64,000 bases of DNA, from NCBI GenBank assembly GCA_964440375.1, contig CAYTRY010000003.1, positions 1 through 64,000 on the forward strand, in the 5' to 3' direction. Position numbers and translations under genes: made by a program. Source of the DNA: Lacustribacter sp964440375 (GTDB lineage Bacteria; Pseudomonadota; Gammaproteobacteria; Burkholderiales; Burkholderiaceae_A). The notes beneath the pieces were generated by a model. It was given only the letters and a program-made list of their open reading frames with translations, searched no databases and had not been told where the DNA came from. Of the stretch, positions 49,482 through 58,767 are shown one piece after another. Positions within the stretch are counted from its first letter, which is position 1; each line of letters begins with the position of its first letter.

Positions 49482-50411
49482 TTAGGCCCGGTCGGCGACC
49501 CGCTCGCCGAGCAGGCCAGAGGGCCGGAAAATCAGCACTACGATCAAGACTGCAAATGCAAAGATGTCTTGATAGTGGCTGCCTAAAAATCCGCCGGTGA
49601 GGTCGCCGATATAGCCCGCTCCGAGCGCCTCAATAATGCCGAGCAATAGTCCTCCGGCCACGGCACCGCCGAGATTGCCAATGCCGCCGAGCACTGCAGC
49701 GGTAAACGCCTTTAGCCCAAGAAGAAATCCCATCGTGAATTGGGCGATGTTGTAGTTCATTGCGACCAACACACCGGCGATTGCGGCCAGCCCGGCACCG
49801 AGCATGAAGGTGGCGGTAATGATGCGATCAGGATTAACGCCCATGAGATTCGCGATTCGGGGGTTCTCGGAGACGGCCCGCATGGCACGGCCCAGGCGAG
49901 TCTTATTGATCAGCAGCAACAGGCCCGCCATTGAGAGTGTTGCCACCACCAGGATGAGCAATTGTTTGGGGGCCAGCAAGGCGCCGCCGATTTCAAATGG
50001 CGTGGTCGGCAGCAGGTCGGGATAGACCCGTGGGTTGGGCGACCAGATGATCATCGCCAACGTCTGCAGAATAATCGACACGCCAATTGCAGTGATGAGC
50101 GGGGCCAGCCGAGGCGAATTGCGCAGCGGCCGATAGGCAATACGTTCAATGGCTGCGGCAATCAGCATACAGACCGGCACTGCGACTGCTGTTGCGATCA
50201 CCAGCTGCAGTACCAGCGGGGTCGAGGGGGCCACCGCTTTGATAATGCCCAGCACGGTCAGCGAGACCATCGCGCCGATCATCAGCACATCCCCGTGGGC
50301 AAAGTTAATCAGCTGAAGAATGCCGTAGACCATGGTGTAGCCCAGGGCGACGAGGGCATAGACGCTGCCCAGCACAAGGCCATTAATCAGCTGTTGGATT
50401 AGGGTGTCCAT
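49482..50411 (-). CDS. livH: Liv-type ABC transporter permease LivH (system 2)
   Basis: 309-residue permease. LINGLVLGSVYALVALGYTM, VYGILQLINFAHGDVLMIGA, RTLAMI-type central helices, INKTRLGRAMRAVSENPRIA (EAA-like loop) and AAVLGGIGNLGGAVAGGLLL. It pairs with LivM. Preceded by a terminator-like hairpin that separates it from the binding-protein gene. Confidence 0.92.
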   Translation of the reverse strand: MDTLIQQLINGLVLGSVYALVALGYTMVYGILQLINFAHGDVLMIGAMVSLTVLGIIKAVAPSTPLVLQLVIATAVAVPVCMLIAAAIERIAYRPLRNSPRLAPLITAIGVSIILQTLAMIIWSPNPRVYPDLLPTTPFEIGGALLAPKQLLILVVATLSMAGLLLLINKTRLGRAMRAVSENPRIANLMGVNPDRIITATFMLGAGLAAIAGVLVAMNYNIAQFTMGFLLGLKAFTAAVLGGIGNLGGAVAGGLLLGIIEALGAGYIGDLTGGFLGSHYQDIFAFAVLIVVLIFRPSGLLGERVADRA

Positions 50412-50428
50412 TTGTGGCGCGATTCAAG

Positions 50429-50464
50429 AAAAAAGGAGAAGGTGGATTCGCTCCGACCTTCTCC
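50429..50464 (-). terminator. Attenuator-type hairpin between livK and livH (system 2)
   Basis: On the minus strand: GGAGAAGGT, 12-base loop region, ACCTTCTCC, followed by TTTTTT. It is a rho-independent terminator in the 96-base livK-livH spacer. Partial read-through would give many binding-protein transcripts and few permease/ATPase transcripts, as is usual for ABC importers. Confidence 0.75.
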
Positions 50465-50507
50465 CTTTCGAGGCTGCGTTGATGTTTCAGACGCGAACTG
50501 CAGCGCC

Positions 50508-51674
50508 TTACTGAATCACTTTGAGTGCTTCACGCTTACCATCTTTGTAGGTAAAGAGCGTGAGTGTTCCGCCTTTGATGTCGCCTTTGTCATCGAAGGC
50601 AATCGGGCCGATCACACCGTCATACTGGATCTTGGCCAGCTCTGGCAGATATTTCTTCGGGTCGGTCGAGTTGGCCTTCTTCATGGCCTCTACCATCACC
50701 ATCACTGCATCATAGACATACGGCGAATAAAGATTTACGTCGGCGCCCATCTCTTTCTTAAAGCGCTCTTTGAAGTCTGCCATTTTCTTCTCATAGGGGC
50801 CGACCACACCGCCTGCCTCTGCACAGAAGACACGGCTATTGCCCAGGGCCTTGTCGGCCAGCTTGATCAGCTCACCCGTGCAGATGCCATCGCCGCCCAT
50901 AAATTTGGCGTTGATTTTTAGCTGATCCATTTGACGCAGCATCGGGCCGCCAACTGCATCCATGCCACCAAAGAACACGACATCGGGCTTCTTGGCGCGG
51001 ATTGCGGTGAGAATCGACATAAAGTCGGTTGCTTTATCGGTAGTGAACTGGCGATCCACCACTTTGCCGCCTGCGGCCTCAACACCTTTGACGAACTCAT
51101 CGGCGACACCCTGGCCGTATGCGGTGCGGTCATCAATCACCGCAATGCTTTTGCCCTTCAGCTCGTTGACTGCGTATTTGCCGAGCACGCCGCCAAGGGT
51201 GGCATCGTTGGCCACTACACGGAAGGTGGTCTTAAAGCCCTGCTGGGTGTACTTCGGATTGGTTGCAGAAGGCGAGATCTGGGGGATGCCTGCATCACTG
51301 TAGATCTTGGAGGCGGGAATGGTCGTTCCAGAATTTAAGTGGCCGATCACGCCGACCACTTTTGCATCCACCAGTTTCTGTGCTGCAGCGGTGCCCTGCT
51401 TGGGATCAGCGCCATCGTCTTCCGAGATCAGCGTAAAGGTCACTTTCTTTCCATCGATCTTGATGTCGGCTTTATTTAAGTCCGCGATCGCGAGCTTGGC
51501 GCCGGCTTCGTTATCTTTTCCGAGGTGGGCGATGGAGCCGGTGAGCGGCCCGACATGGCCGATCTTGACGGTCGAGTCTTTGGGTGCGCAGCCCGCCACT
51601 GCAACAGCGATTGCTGCGGCACTGGTCAGGAGCACTTTTTTGGCAACAGAGGCCTTCACGAGGGTTGCGAACAT
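50508..51674 (-). CDS. Branched-chain amino acid binding protein LivK-type (system 2)
   Basis: 388 residues. N-terminal signal with a possible lipobox (VAVAGC near residue 29), mature start STVKIGHVGPLTGSIAHLGK, and VVGVIGHLNSGTTIPASKIY, which is the leucine/isoleucine/valine-binding motif with the ligand-contacting Ser/Thr. TFRVVANDATLGGVLGKYAV and YSPYVYDAVMVMVEAMKKA follow. The terminator after it favours high expression. First gene of the transporter that interrupts the photosynthesis cluster. Confidence 0.92.
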   Translation of the reverse strand: MFATLVKASVAKKVLLTSAAAIAVAVAGCAPKDSTVKIGHVGPLTGSIAHLGKDNEAGAKLAIADLNKADIKIDGKKVTFTLISEDDGADPKQGTAAAQKLVDAKVVGVIGHLNSGTTIPASKIYSDAGIPQISPSATNPKYTQQGFKTTFRVVANDATLGGVLGKYAVNELKGKSIAVIDDRTAYGQGVADEFVKGVEAAGGKVVDRQFTTDKATDFMSILTAIRAKKPDVVFFGGMDAVGGPMLRQMDQLKINAKFMGGDGICTGELIKLADKALGNSRVFCAEAGGVVGPYEKKMADFKERFKKEMGADVNLYSPYVYDAVMVMVEAMKKANSTDPKKYLPELAKIQYDGVIGPIAFDDKGDIKGGTLTLFTYKDGKREALKVIQ

Positions 51675-51800
51675 GCAAATCTCCAGAGGTAGAAAAAAAG
51701 GGGGTCCCGGCAGGTGCCGCCGGGGGCAAACAGGCGCTAGTGTACGGATTTTCCAGTCAACATTTTCGGTACAACCGTAAAAACACCTAAACTTTTAAAA

Positions 51801-52352
51801 ATGACAACCACTTCTCAAACGTCGCATGTCCCCGGCCTTTTTCGGCAGATCGCGATCGCAGTGGCCTGGGTCTCGGCCGTCTCGATGATTGGCCAGCAGC
51901 TCACCGATCTCGGCCCCTGGTATCAGGCCCTGCGTCAGCCCGAGTGGAAGCCGCCCGACTGGGCCTTCGGGGCGATCTGGACAACTGTTTTTGTACTCAT
52001 CGTGACGGCGGGGGTTTTGGCCTGGCGACGGGCCAGCTCCGACGGCCAGCGGCGCTGGATCCTGGGCCTCTTTGCGATCAATAGCCTGCTGCATATGTTG
52101 TGGAGCGGGCTATTTTTTACAGCCAAGCGGCCTGACTGGGCCATGGTGGAGCTGGTCTTTCTCTGGCTGTCGATTGCCGCGCTCATGGCCCTATTCTGGA
52201 AAATCTCTCGTCCCGCTTTTTTGCTGATGGTTCCTTATATTGGCTGGGTCACCATCGCGGGATTTTTGAATTACGCCAACGTGGTCCTCAATGGGCCGTT
52301 TGATCGCCCGGCGGCGACCTCAGCCGCCGCCCTGGTTTTTCTTTTAAACTGA
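51801..52352 (+). CDS. tspO: TspO/MBR-family tryptophan-rich sensory protein
   Basis: 183 residues, five transmembrane helices. LGPWYQALRQPEWKPPDWAF is the conserved first loop, GAIWTTVFVLIVTAGVLAW, LFAINSLLHMLWSGLFFTAKRPDWAMVEL (split by the hydrophobic helix) and YIGWVTIAGFLNYANVVLNG at the C-terminus. TspO binds tetrapyrroles and, in Rhodobacter, lowers expression of photosynthesis genes in oxygen. Its place between puf and bchP fits that role. It has about 20 extra N-terminal residues over the usual length. Confidence 0.93.
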   Translation: MTTTSQTSHVPGLFRQIAIAVAWVSAVSMIGQQLTDLGPWYQALRQPEWKPPDWAFGAIWTTVFVLIVTAGVLAWRRASSDGQRRWILGLFAINSLLHMLWSGLFFTAKRPDWAMVELVFLWLSIAALMALFWKISRPAFLLMVPYIGWVTIAGFLNYANVVLNGPFDRPAATSAAALVFLLN

Positions 52353-52477
52353 AGTGGCTTGCAAACCGCTTGGGCCTATTTCTTTGAACCAATGCGATAC
52401 GCGAGGGCTTGAAAATTGTCCGGCAGGCGAGAGTCGTCTCTTTGCATTCGACCCCAGAGCCGGTCTGATCTCGCCCA

Positions 52478-52496
52478 CCTGAACCCTCGGTTCAGG
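52478..52496. repeat. Inverted repeat between tspO and bchP
   Basis: CCTGAACC-CTC-GGTTCAGG, a perfect 8+8 stem with a 3-base loop in the 185-base spacer of these convergent genes. No T tract, so it is a weak terminator at most, though it could stabilise either 3' end. Confidence 0.45.
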
Positions 52497-52537
52497 AATG
52501 CCGCCCGGGTGGCTTGCAGGCCCCCACCCCAAGAGGC

Positions 52538-53755
52538 CTAGTGGGCCTTGGCAATCCCCAGCAGGTGGGCCATGTCTTTGAAGAAAATTCGGACATGGGC
52601 CATCGGTTTTTTGCGAACCAGCTTTTTGTGCATGTAAGACTCAAACGTCAGCGTCTGCACATCTTTGTCCTCGCAGATTTTGACAAACTTCTCTCGGCGT
52701 TTATCGCTGGAATACCAGAAGTATTGAAGTATCCCGAGGACCCAGAACACGCGGCCGTGATCTTTCATGAAGCGTTTGCGTGCCAATGCCAGCCGGCTGG
52801 CTTCACCGGTCTGCAGATATTCCTCAACGGCCTCTGCAGCGAAGCGGCCCCCGGCCATTGCGTAATAGATGCCCTCGCCGGAGGCGGGCGCCACCACGCC
52901 GGCAGCATCGCCGGCCAACACCACGTTCTTACCGTTATCCCAATACTTCAGCGGCTTAAGCGGAATTGGTGCACCCTCTCGGCGCAGTGTCTCGGCGCCC
53001 TCAAGGCCTGCCGCCTGCCGCACGAGGTGGGTTGCGCTTCTTAACGAAAACCCCTTGACCGCGCTGCCCACGCCGATGCTCGCCGTCTTGCCATGCGGAA
53101 ATACCCAGCCATAAAAATCGGGCGACATCTTGCCGTTGTAATACACATCGCAGCGGCTTGCCTCATAGTCGCCCGGCGGATGGTCGGGCGTGCGAACGAT
53201 CTCGTGATAAGCCGATACATACTTTGTTTTCTCGGCATCTTTCACACTCTGGCGGGCGACTTCTGATTTCGCGCCGTCGGCGCCGATGACCGTTCGGGCA
53301 CGCACAGAGGCTGCGAAGGACTCGGTATCGCCAGCAGCCCGGCGGCCCAGATAATGCACGCGCACGGTGCCGTCTTGGAGCTGCTCAAGATGATTGAAGC
53401 TGCCAATTCGGCGATCCGCACCATGGTCGGCCGCACGCGTGCGCAGCCACTCATCAAATTCGCAGCGATCAACCAGTCCGACATAGCCATTATCAATGGG
53501 GATATCGACCTTATGGTTCGTTGGCGAAATCATGCGCGCCTTGGTTGCCCGCGCGACCAGCATGGACTCCGGGATCTGAAAATCTTTCATGGCGCGCGGA
53601 GGAATCGCACCGCCACAAGGCTTGATACGGCCTGCGCGATCCAGCAGCAGCACCTTAAAGCCTTTCAGCGCTAAGTCATCTGCAGCGGTGGCGCCAGCCG
53701 GTCCCCCGCCGATAACGGCAACATCAAAAAGCACAGTGTCAGATGGCGGGTTCAT
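52538..53755 (-). CDS. bchP: Geranylgeranyl reductase BchP
   Basis: 405 residues of the FAD-dependent geranylgeranyl reductase family; it reduces the geranylgeranyl tail of bacteriochlorophyll to phytyl. FDVAVIGGGPAGATAADDLA (FAD), KPCGGAIPPRAMKDFQIPE, TVIGADGAKSEVARQ, YYNGKMSPDFYGWVFPHGKT and VLAGDAAGVVAPASGEGIYY are hallmark blocks. The start is the ATG with AAGGAA upstream; the longer frame lies in pucC. It overlaps the preceding pucC-like gene by 17 bases in the bchG-pucC-bchP operon. Confidence 0.96.
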   Translation of the reverse strand: MNPPSDTVLFDVAVIGGGPAGATAADDLALKGFKVLLLDRAGRIKPCGGAIPPRAMKDFQIPESMLVARATKARMISPTNHKVDIPIDNGYVGLVDRCEFDEWLRTRAADHGADRRIGSFNHLEQLQDGTVRVHYLGRRAAGDTESFAASVRARTVIGADGAKSEVARQSVKDAEKTKYVSAYHEIVRTPDHPPGDYEASRCDVYYNGKMSPDFYGWVFPHGKTASIGVGSAVKGFSLRSATHLVRQAAGLEGAETLRREGAPIPLKPLKYWDNGKNVVLAGDAAGVVAPASGEGIYYAMAGGRFAAEAVEEYLQTGEASRLALARKRFMKDHGRVFWVLGILQYFWYSSDKRREKFVKICEDKDVQTLTFESYMHKKLVRKKPMAHVRIFFKDMAHLLGIAKAH

Positions 53756-55160
53756 GATGTTCCTTCCGTTTCCATTTGGCGGCGTAGGGCGCGGACTCCT
53801 GGGCCGTCTGTTGTAGTTGTGGTCGTGGTTCGATTCGAAATGCGAGACGTGCCGCAATTAAGAACAGGCCCGCCTCTGCAAAAAATACGACGCCATAGGC
53901 GATGCCGGGATCGTCGATCCAATAGCGGCTGAAATCACTTGCTGCTGCACCAATTAAGCCCCCCGTGCCGAAGGCGATCGCCTGGGCTGCGCCCCAGAGG
54001 CCGACCCGAGTTCCTTCGCGATGGCCGCGGCCTGTGCTGGCCAGCCGCATCATCGAGGCGATGGCTGCAATTGAGAACGCGCCGTTAAAAAGCCCGAGTA
54101 GAAAAACATTCGCACGAATCGGATAGCTGCCGCCGATCATGCCGGCAGCCACAAGCCCGATTAAGGCCAATGCCGATGCGAGGCAGCCTCCGACTGTCCA
54201 GGCCCGCAGCGATCCGAATTGCAGTCCCATCCAGCGACTTCCAAATCGGCCGCATGCAATGGCACAAAGCACCATGCCACAGAGCACGCCCGCATGCTGT
54301 AGGCCTGAGAGTTTGGTGGTCTCACCGGGAGTAAATTGAAAAACGATTCCGGCAAAAGGCTCAAGAATCAGATCTTGCGCAGAGAATGCAAGCATTGAGA
54401 CGAATACAAAAATCGTGAATTGGCGTGCGGATTGTTCAGACCAGACCTCACGCAGGGCTTCAGTAAAAGACACCCGGGCCGCGGTGTTGCCATCAGAAGC
54501 GCTATTGATGGACCCGGGACTGCCCTCCAGGCGCACCAGAGCGATGAGGCTCACACAGACCGCAATCAGTGAGACCGTGAATGCGATCAACAACAGACGT
54601 TCATGCGAATACGGATCCAGCAGATGGCCTGTGATCCCAGCGGTCATGGCCAGACCCAGGATCATCATCAGCCAGACAATCGTGGCTGCAGCAGCGCGCC
54701 GATGGTCCTCAACGCGTTTTGCCAAGAGCACCAGTACTGAGGTTCCCGAGGCGCTCACACCAACACCAATCATCGCGAAGGCAAAAAACGAGAGCAGCAC
54801 GCCGAGCGGAAAATTCTCAGCCAGTGTTGCAGTCGCGGTGGCCGCGAGGACGCCGCCCGTGGCCAGCACGGCCATGCCACCGATGATCCATGGTGTGCAG
54901 CGTCCCATCATGTCAGAGCCGTATCCCATGCGCGGCCGCAGCATCTGCACGGCGTAATGCAGCGCCACCAGCAGGCCGGGCAGCAAGGCGGGCAGGGCAA
55001 GCTCCACCACCATGACACGATTTAGGGTCGAGGTGGTCAGCACAACGATGGCCCCGAGACTGAATTGCACGAGCCCCAGTCGAACAATCGCAAGCCATCC
55101 AAAAGGCCGGGGTGCCTTGGCGCTGTGCGCCGATTGCTGCAGTCCGGTCGTTGCGCTCAC
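53739..55160 (-). CDS. PucC/LhaA-family membrane protein (Bch2)
   Basis: 473 residues, about 12 hydrophobic helices, of the major-facilitator-like BCD/PucC family that assists light-harvesting assembly or pigment delivery. RLGLVQFSLGAIVVLTTSTLNRVMVVEL (broken by the helix), VALHYAVQMLRPRMGYGSD and FNGAFSIAAIASMMRLASTG are typical. Between bchG and bchP it corresponds to the ORF428/bch2 position of Rhodobacter. No pucBA (LH2) genes are in the window, so LH1 assembly is the more likely task. Starts 4 bases inside the bchG stop region. Confidence 0.93.
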   Translation of the reverse strand: MSATTGLQQSAHSAKAPRPFGWLAIVRLGLVQFSLGAIVVLTTSTLNRVMVVELALPALLPGLLVALHYAVQMLRPRMGYGSDMMGRCTPWIIGGMAVLATGGVLAATATATLAENFPLGVLLSFFAFAMIGVGVSASGTSVLVLLAKRVEDHRRAAAATIVWLMMILGLAMTAGITGHLLDPYSHERLLLIAFTVSLIAVCVSLIALVRLEGSPGSINSASDGNTAARVSFTEALREVWSEQSARQFTIFVFVSMLAFSAQDLILEPFAGIVFQFTPGETTKLSGLQHAGVLCGMVLCAIACGRFGSRWMGLQFGSLRAWTVGGCLASALALIGLVAAGMIGGSYPIRANVFLLGLFNGAFSIAAIASMMRLASTGRGHREGTRVGLWGAAQAIAFGTGGLIGAAASDFSRYWIDDPGIAYGVVFFAEAGLFLIAARLAFRIEPRPQLQQTAQESAPYAAKWKRKEHHEPAI

Positions 55161-56053
55161 AGCGCGCTCCGAAGTGCAAAGGCACTGACCATCATGCCGC
55201 AGACATAAATTGGAACGCCGAATCCGCTATAAAAAAGCGCGCGCTCGATCGGCTGTTGCACAAACCATCGCATCATGACCGCCTGTGCAATCAGCAGCAG
55301 CAGCACGGCAATCGCGTGGCCTGCTGCGCCCCAAGAAAAGAGCAGACCAATCACGATGGCCTGGGGCAGGGCCATCGTCCAGCAGGCCAGCCCTGCCGCA
55401 CGCGTTGCGCCCAGCTGAACGGGCAGCGAACGCACGCCCATCTGCCGGTCGCCGGCAATCGATTTGAAATCGTTCAGTGTCATGATGCCGTGGGCGCCAA
55501 TGCCGTAGAGCAGGGCCAGCACCATGGATTCCGAGGCCGGCATCACGCCGCCCATCATCACAGCAGAGCCCGTGATCCACGCAAGAGATTCGTAACTCAG
55601 GCCGCAGGCGGCATTGCCGAGCCAGCCGTTTTCTTTCAGCCGAAGCGGCGGCATGCTGTAGGCCCAGGCAAGCATCAGGGCAAGCACGGTCGCCGCAAAT
55701 CCCCACGGGCCAAGGCCCGTTGCAATAATTAGGGACAATCCAGACCAAATCACCGCGATCGCCAGCCCCCAGCGGCCTGGCAGGCGGCCACTTGGAATCG
55801 GGCGGCCAGGCTCGTTGATGGCATCAACATGCCGGTCAAACCAGTCGTTGACGGCCTGGCTGCTGGCGCAGACCAGGGGTCCGGTCAACAATAGACCAAT
55901 CAAAATCAGATGCCAATTTGATTGAAGCTCAACATCTGAAGCAATTACGCCGCAAGTGAATGCCCACATTGGAGGAAACCAGGTGATGGGCTTGAGCAGC
56001 TCCGCCACGGCCATCGGGTCGGGGCTGGCGCGTGTCGTAACGGATTGATTCAT
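55157..56053 (-). CDS. bchG: Bacteriochlorophyll synthase BchG
   Basis: 298 residues of the UbiA prenyltransferase family; it attaches geranylgeranyl diphosphate to bacteriochlorophyllide a at the membrane. ITWFPPMWAFTCGVIAS, the first Asp-rich motif SQAVNDWFDRHVDAINEPGR, SMPPLRLKENGWLGNAACGL and the second motif LNDFKSIAGDRQMGVRSLPV are diagnostic. First gene of the bchG-pucC-bchP operon and divergent from crtI across 61 bases holding degenerate PpsR boxes. Confidence 0.97.
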   Translation of the reverse strand: MNQSVTTRASPDPMAVAELLKPITWFPPMWAFTCGVIASDVELQSNWHLILIGLLLTGPLVCASSQAVNDWFDRHVDAINEPGRPIPSGRLPGRWGLAIAVIWSGLSLIIATGLGPWGFAATVLALMLAWAYSMPPLRLKENGWLGNAACGLSYESLAWITGSAVMMGGVMPASESMVLALLYGIGAHGIMTLNDFKSIAGDRQMGVRSLPVQLGATRAAGLACWTMALPQAIVIGLLFSWGAAGHAIAVLLLLIAQAVMMRWFVQQPIERALFYSGFGVPIYVCGMMVSAFALRSAL

Positions 56054-56065
56054 CGAGACATTTTC

Positions 56066-56100
56066 TGTCTGACAGATTTAACCGTCAACTAAAACTTACA
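56066..56100. promoter_or_regulatory. Degenerate tandem PpsR boxes between bchG and crtI
   Basis: TGT-N12-ACC at 56066-56083 and CGT-N12-ACA at 56083-56100, each one base off TGT-N12-ACA, side by side in the short divergent spacer. A CTGTC-T-GACAG palindrome (56065-56075) overlaps the first. crtI and bch genes are common PpsR targets. Binding inferred. Confidence 0.45.
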
Positions 56101-56114
56101 CATACAATGTCCCA

Positions 56115-57635
56115 GTGAAAAGCCCGCTTGCTCACCCGTCCCGGCCGCATGCCATCGTGATCGGCAGCGGCTTTGGTGGGCTGGCGGCGGCAGTCCGGCT
56201 CGGTGCCAAGGGCTATCGGGTCACGGTTCTGGAAAAGCTTGATGCCCCGGGTGGCCGGGCCTACGTCCACCGTCGTGGTGGCCATGTCTTTGACGCCGGG
56301 CCGACCATCGTGACCGCACCGTTTCTTTTTGAAGAACTCTGGACGCTCTGCGGCAAACGATTTTCCGACGACATCACGCTCAAGCCGCTGGATCCCTTCT
56401 ACCGGATTCGGTTTGATGATGGCTCCTGGTTTGATTACTCCGGCGATGTTCATGCCATGCGCCGCGAGGTGGCGCGCTTTGCGCCACAAGACCTCGATGG
56501 TTATGACGCATTTTTTCAGGAGGCCGAGAAATGTTATCGACTCGGCTTTGAGGGCATGGCCAGCGTCTCTTTTGTCACGCTGTCAGATCTGATCGCCGTC
56601 TTACCGGACTTCATGCGGATGCAGGCCTGGAAGACCATTTACAGCCGGGTGGCGCGTTTTATTCGCGATCCCAAACTGCGTATGGTGTTTAGTTTTCACC
56701 CCCTGCTGATTGGCGGCAATCCGTTTTCGGTGACCTGCGCCTATGCCCTGATCAATGCGTTGGAGCGGCGGCATGGCGTGCACTGGGCGATGGGCGGAAC
56801 CGGCGCATTGATCCAAGGGCTTGTTGGCCTGATCCAGGGCCAAGGCAACAGCGTGCGCTGCGAATCCGAGGTCGCCGAGATTCTGGTGCGCAATCAGCGG
56901 GCCTATGGGGTCCGCCTCGCCGATGGTCAAATCCTTGAGTCAGAGATTGTCGTATCGAACGCGGATACCGCATGGACTTACCGGTACCTGATTCCCGCCC
57001 AGCATCGTCGCCATTGGACGGATGCCAAGATCGAGCGGACCAAATTTTCGATGAGCCTTTTTGTCTGGTATTTCGGCACGCGTCAGCAGTTTCACGATAT
57101 TCCGCATCACATGATTTTGATGGGCCCACGGTATCGCGAGCTGCTTGCGGATATTTTTAAGCGCAAGATTCTGGCCAAGGACTTCAGCCTGTATCTGCAT
57201 CGGCCGAGCGCCAGCGATCCATCGGTGGCGCCGCCGGGACACGATACCTTTTATGTTTTATCTCCCGTACCCCATCTGCAGAGTGGGGTGGATTGGTCAG
57301 TCGCTGCAGAGCCCTATCGCCAGGCGATTGCCCAGTCGCTTCATCGCACCATCATGCCCGGGTTCGAGCAGCACATTACCGAATCATTCATCACAACCCC
57401 CCAGGATTTTCAGGACCGTCTCTTATCGTTTCGTGGCGCAGCCTTCGGTCCCGAGCCGGTCTTAACCCAGAGTGCCTGGTTTCGGCCGCATAACAAAAGT
57501 GAAGACATTGCTGGCCTCTTTATGGTGGGTGCCAGTACCCATCCGGGCGCGGGCATGCCTGGCGTGATTGCATCAGCAAAGGCCCTGGAGTCGGTTATTC
57601 CGGATCCCAAAACCATGGTGCATGCTCATGCGTGA
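56115..57635 (+). CDS. crtI: Phytoene desaturase CrtI
   Basis: 506 residues. FAD-dependent desaturase converting phytoene to neurosporene or lycopene. HAIVIGSGFGGLAAAVRLGA (FAD), TVLEKLDAPGGRAYV, AGPTIVTAPFLFEELW, NPFSVTCAYALINALERRHG and the C-terminal MVGASTHPGAGMPGVIASAK signature. GTG start, with no strong ribosome site. Which desaturation end point it favours cannot be read from sequence; the crtC/crtD/crtF set suggests neurosporene/spheroidene. Overlaps crtB by 14 bases. Confidence 0.96.
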   Translation: MKSPLAHPSRPHAIVIGSGFGGLAAAVRLGAKGYRVTVLEKLDAPGGRAYVHRRGGHVFDAGPTIVTAPFLFEELWTLCGKRFSDDITLKPLDPFYRIRFDDGSWFDYSGDVHAMRREVARFAPQDLDGYDAFFQEAEKCYRLGFEGMASVSFVTLSDLIAVLPDFMRMQAWKTIYSRVARFIRDPKLRMVFSFHPLLIGGNPFSVTCAYALINALERRHGVHWAMGGTGALIQGLVGLIQGQGNSVRCESEVAEILVRNQRAYGVRLADGQILESEIVVSNADTAWTYRYLIPAQHRRHWTDAKIERTKFSMSLFVWYFGTRQQFHDIPHHMILMGPRYRELLADIFKRKILAKDFSLYLHRPSASDPSVAPPGHDTFYVLSPVPHLQSGVDWSVAAEPYRQAIAQSLHRTIMPGFEQHITESFITTPQDFQDRLLSFRGAAFGPEPVLTQSAWFRPHNKSEDIAGLFMVGASTHPGAGMPGVIASAKALESVIPDPKTMVHAHA

Positions 57636-58665
57636 GCCCATCTCATTACACTCAGCTGAGGTGCTCGCAAGCTGCGAGCGACTGATGCGGACCGGTTCGC
57701 ATTCATTTTTTGCGGCCTCAAGAATTCTTCCCCAGCGTTTTAAACATGCAGCCACGGCGGTCTATGCCTTTTGCCGCGTTGCTGACGATGCCGTGGATGA
57801 ATTGCCGCCCGGTGCGTCGATTGAGATTGTGATGGATTACCTGCGTGAGCGGCTTGATGCGATTTATCGCGGCGAGCCCTTTTTGATTGATGCGGATATT
57901 GCATTTGCCGCCGTCGTGCACGAGTACGCCATACCCAAGGCCATTCCGATGGCGCTGCTGGAGGGCTTTCAGTGGGATGCCAGCAGCCGGGAGTACGAAA
58001 CTCTCGAGGCGCTTTATGACTATGCGACGCGTGTGGCGGGCACCGTCGGGGCGATGATGACCCTGATCATGGGCGGCCGCTCGGCCCAGACCATCGCCCG
58101 GGCCTGTGAACTTGGTGTGGCGATGCAGCTGACCAATATTGCCCGAGACGTTGGCGAAGATGCCGGCAGGGGAAGAATTTATCTGCCGCTGCAGTGGATG
58201 CGTGAGGAAGGCATTGATCCGAACGAATTGTTGCGTCGGCCACAGCACTCAGCGGCCCTGGCGCGCGTGGTCGCCCGCCTGCTGCGTGTTGCCGATCAAC
58301 TCTACGTTCGTGCTGAGACCGGAATTGCTTCATTGCCCCGCGATTGCCGGCCGGCCATCATGTCGGCCCGGCTGATTTATGCCGACATTGGTCGGGTCAT
58401 TCGGCAACGCGATTGCGATTCGGTTGGCCAGCGGGCGGTGGTTGGAAAGCCCCGTAAGTGGTGGCTCATGGGCCGGGCCTTGATCAGCCTGCTGCTTGCG
58501 CCGCCCAAGGATTACCTCCTGCAGCCTCTGGCCGCAGTGCGATTTCTTGTTGCCGCCGCACCCGTGGGCGAGCGCGACGCGGTCCAGCCCGATCTTCTGA
58601 TCTCGACCATCGGCCTGCTGGAGCGGCTCGGCCATCGCAGTCGATCGCGGCGCAGCCAGACCTAG
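57622..58665 (+). CDS. crtB: Phytoene synthase CrtB
   Basis: 347 residues of the squalene/phytoene synthase family, joining two geranylgeranyl diphosphates. SHSFFAASRILPQRFKHAAT, YAFCRVADDAVDE (first Asp-rich motif), YATRVAGTVGAMMTLIMG, AMQLTNIARDVGEDAGRGRI (second motif) and YLPLQWM are all present. Translationally coupled to crtI. ATG at 57622 or 57628, not resolved. The C-terminus is basic (RSRSRRSQT). Confidence 0.95.
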   Translation: MLMREPISLHSAEVLASCERLMRTGSHSFFAASRILPQRFKHAATAVYAFCRVADDAVDELPPGASIEIVMDYLRERLDAIYRGEPFLIDADIAFAAVVHEYAIPKAIPMALLEGFQWDASSREYETLEALYDYATRVAGTVGAMMTLIMGGRSAQTIARACELGVAMQLTNIARDVGEDAGRGRIYLPLQWMREEGIDPNELLRRPQHSAALARVVARLLRVADQLYVRAETGIASLPRDCRPAIMSARLIYADIGRVIRQRDCDSVGQRAVVGKPRKWWLMGRALISLLLAPPKDYLLQPLAAVRFLVAAAPVGERDAVQPDLLISTIGLLERLGHRSRSRRSQT

Positions 58666-58767
58666 CCTCTCGAAAAGCAGCAACGGGGTAGGGGTATACG
58701 GGGCTGTCGGCCGGCCCTCCTGCCCTTAGAATCTCGCTCTTATCGAATCTGAGGAGGAAGCGTCGTC

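Noticed and set aside
52353..52537. Hidden small gene or RNA between tspO and bchP
   Set aside because: No open frame with a ribosome site. Only an inverted repeat (52478-52496) and a short direct repeat GTGGCTTGCA were seen.
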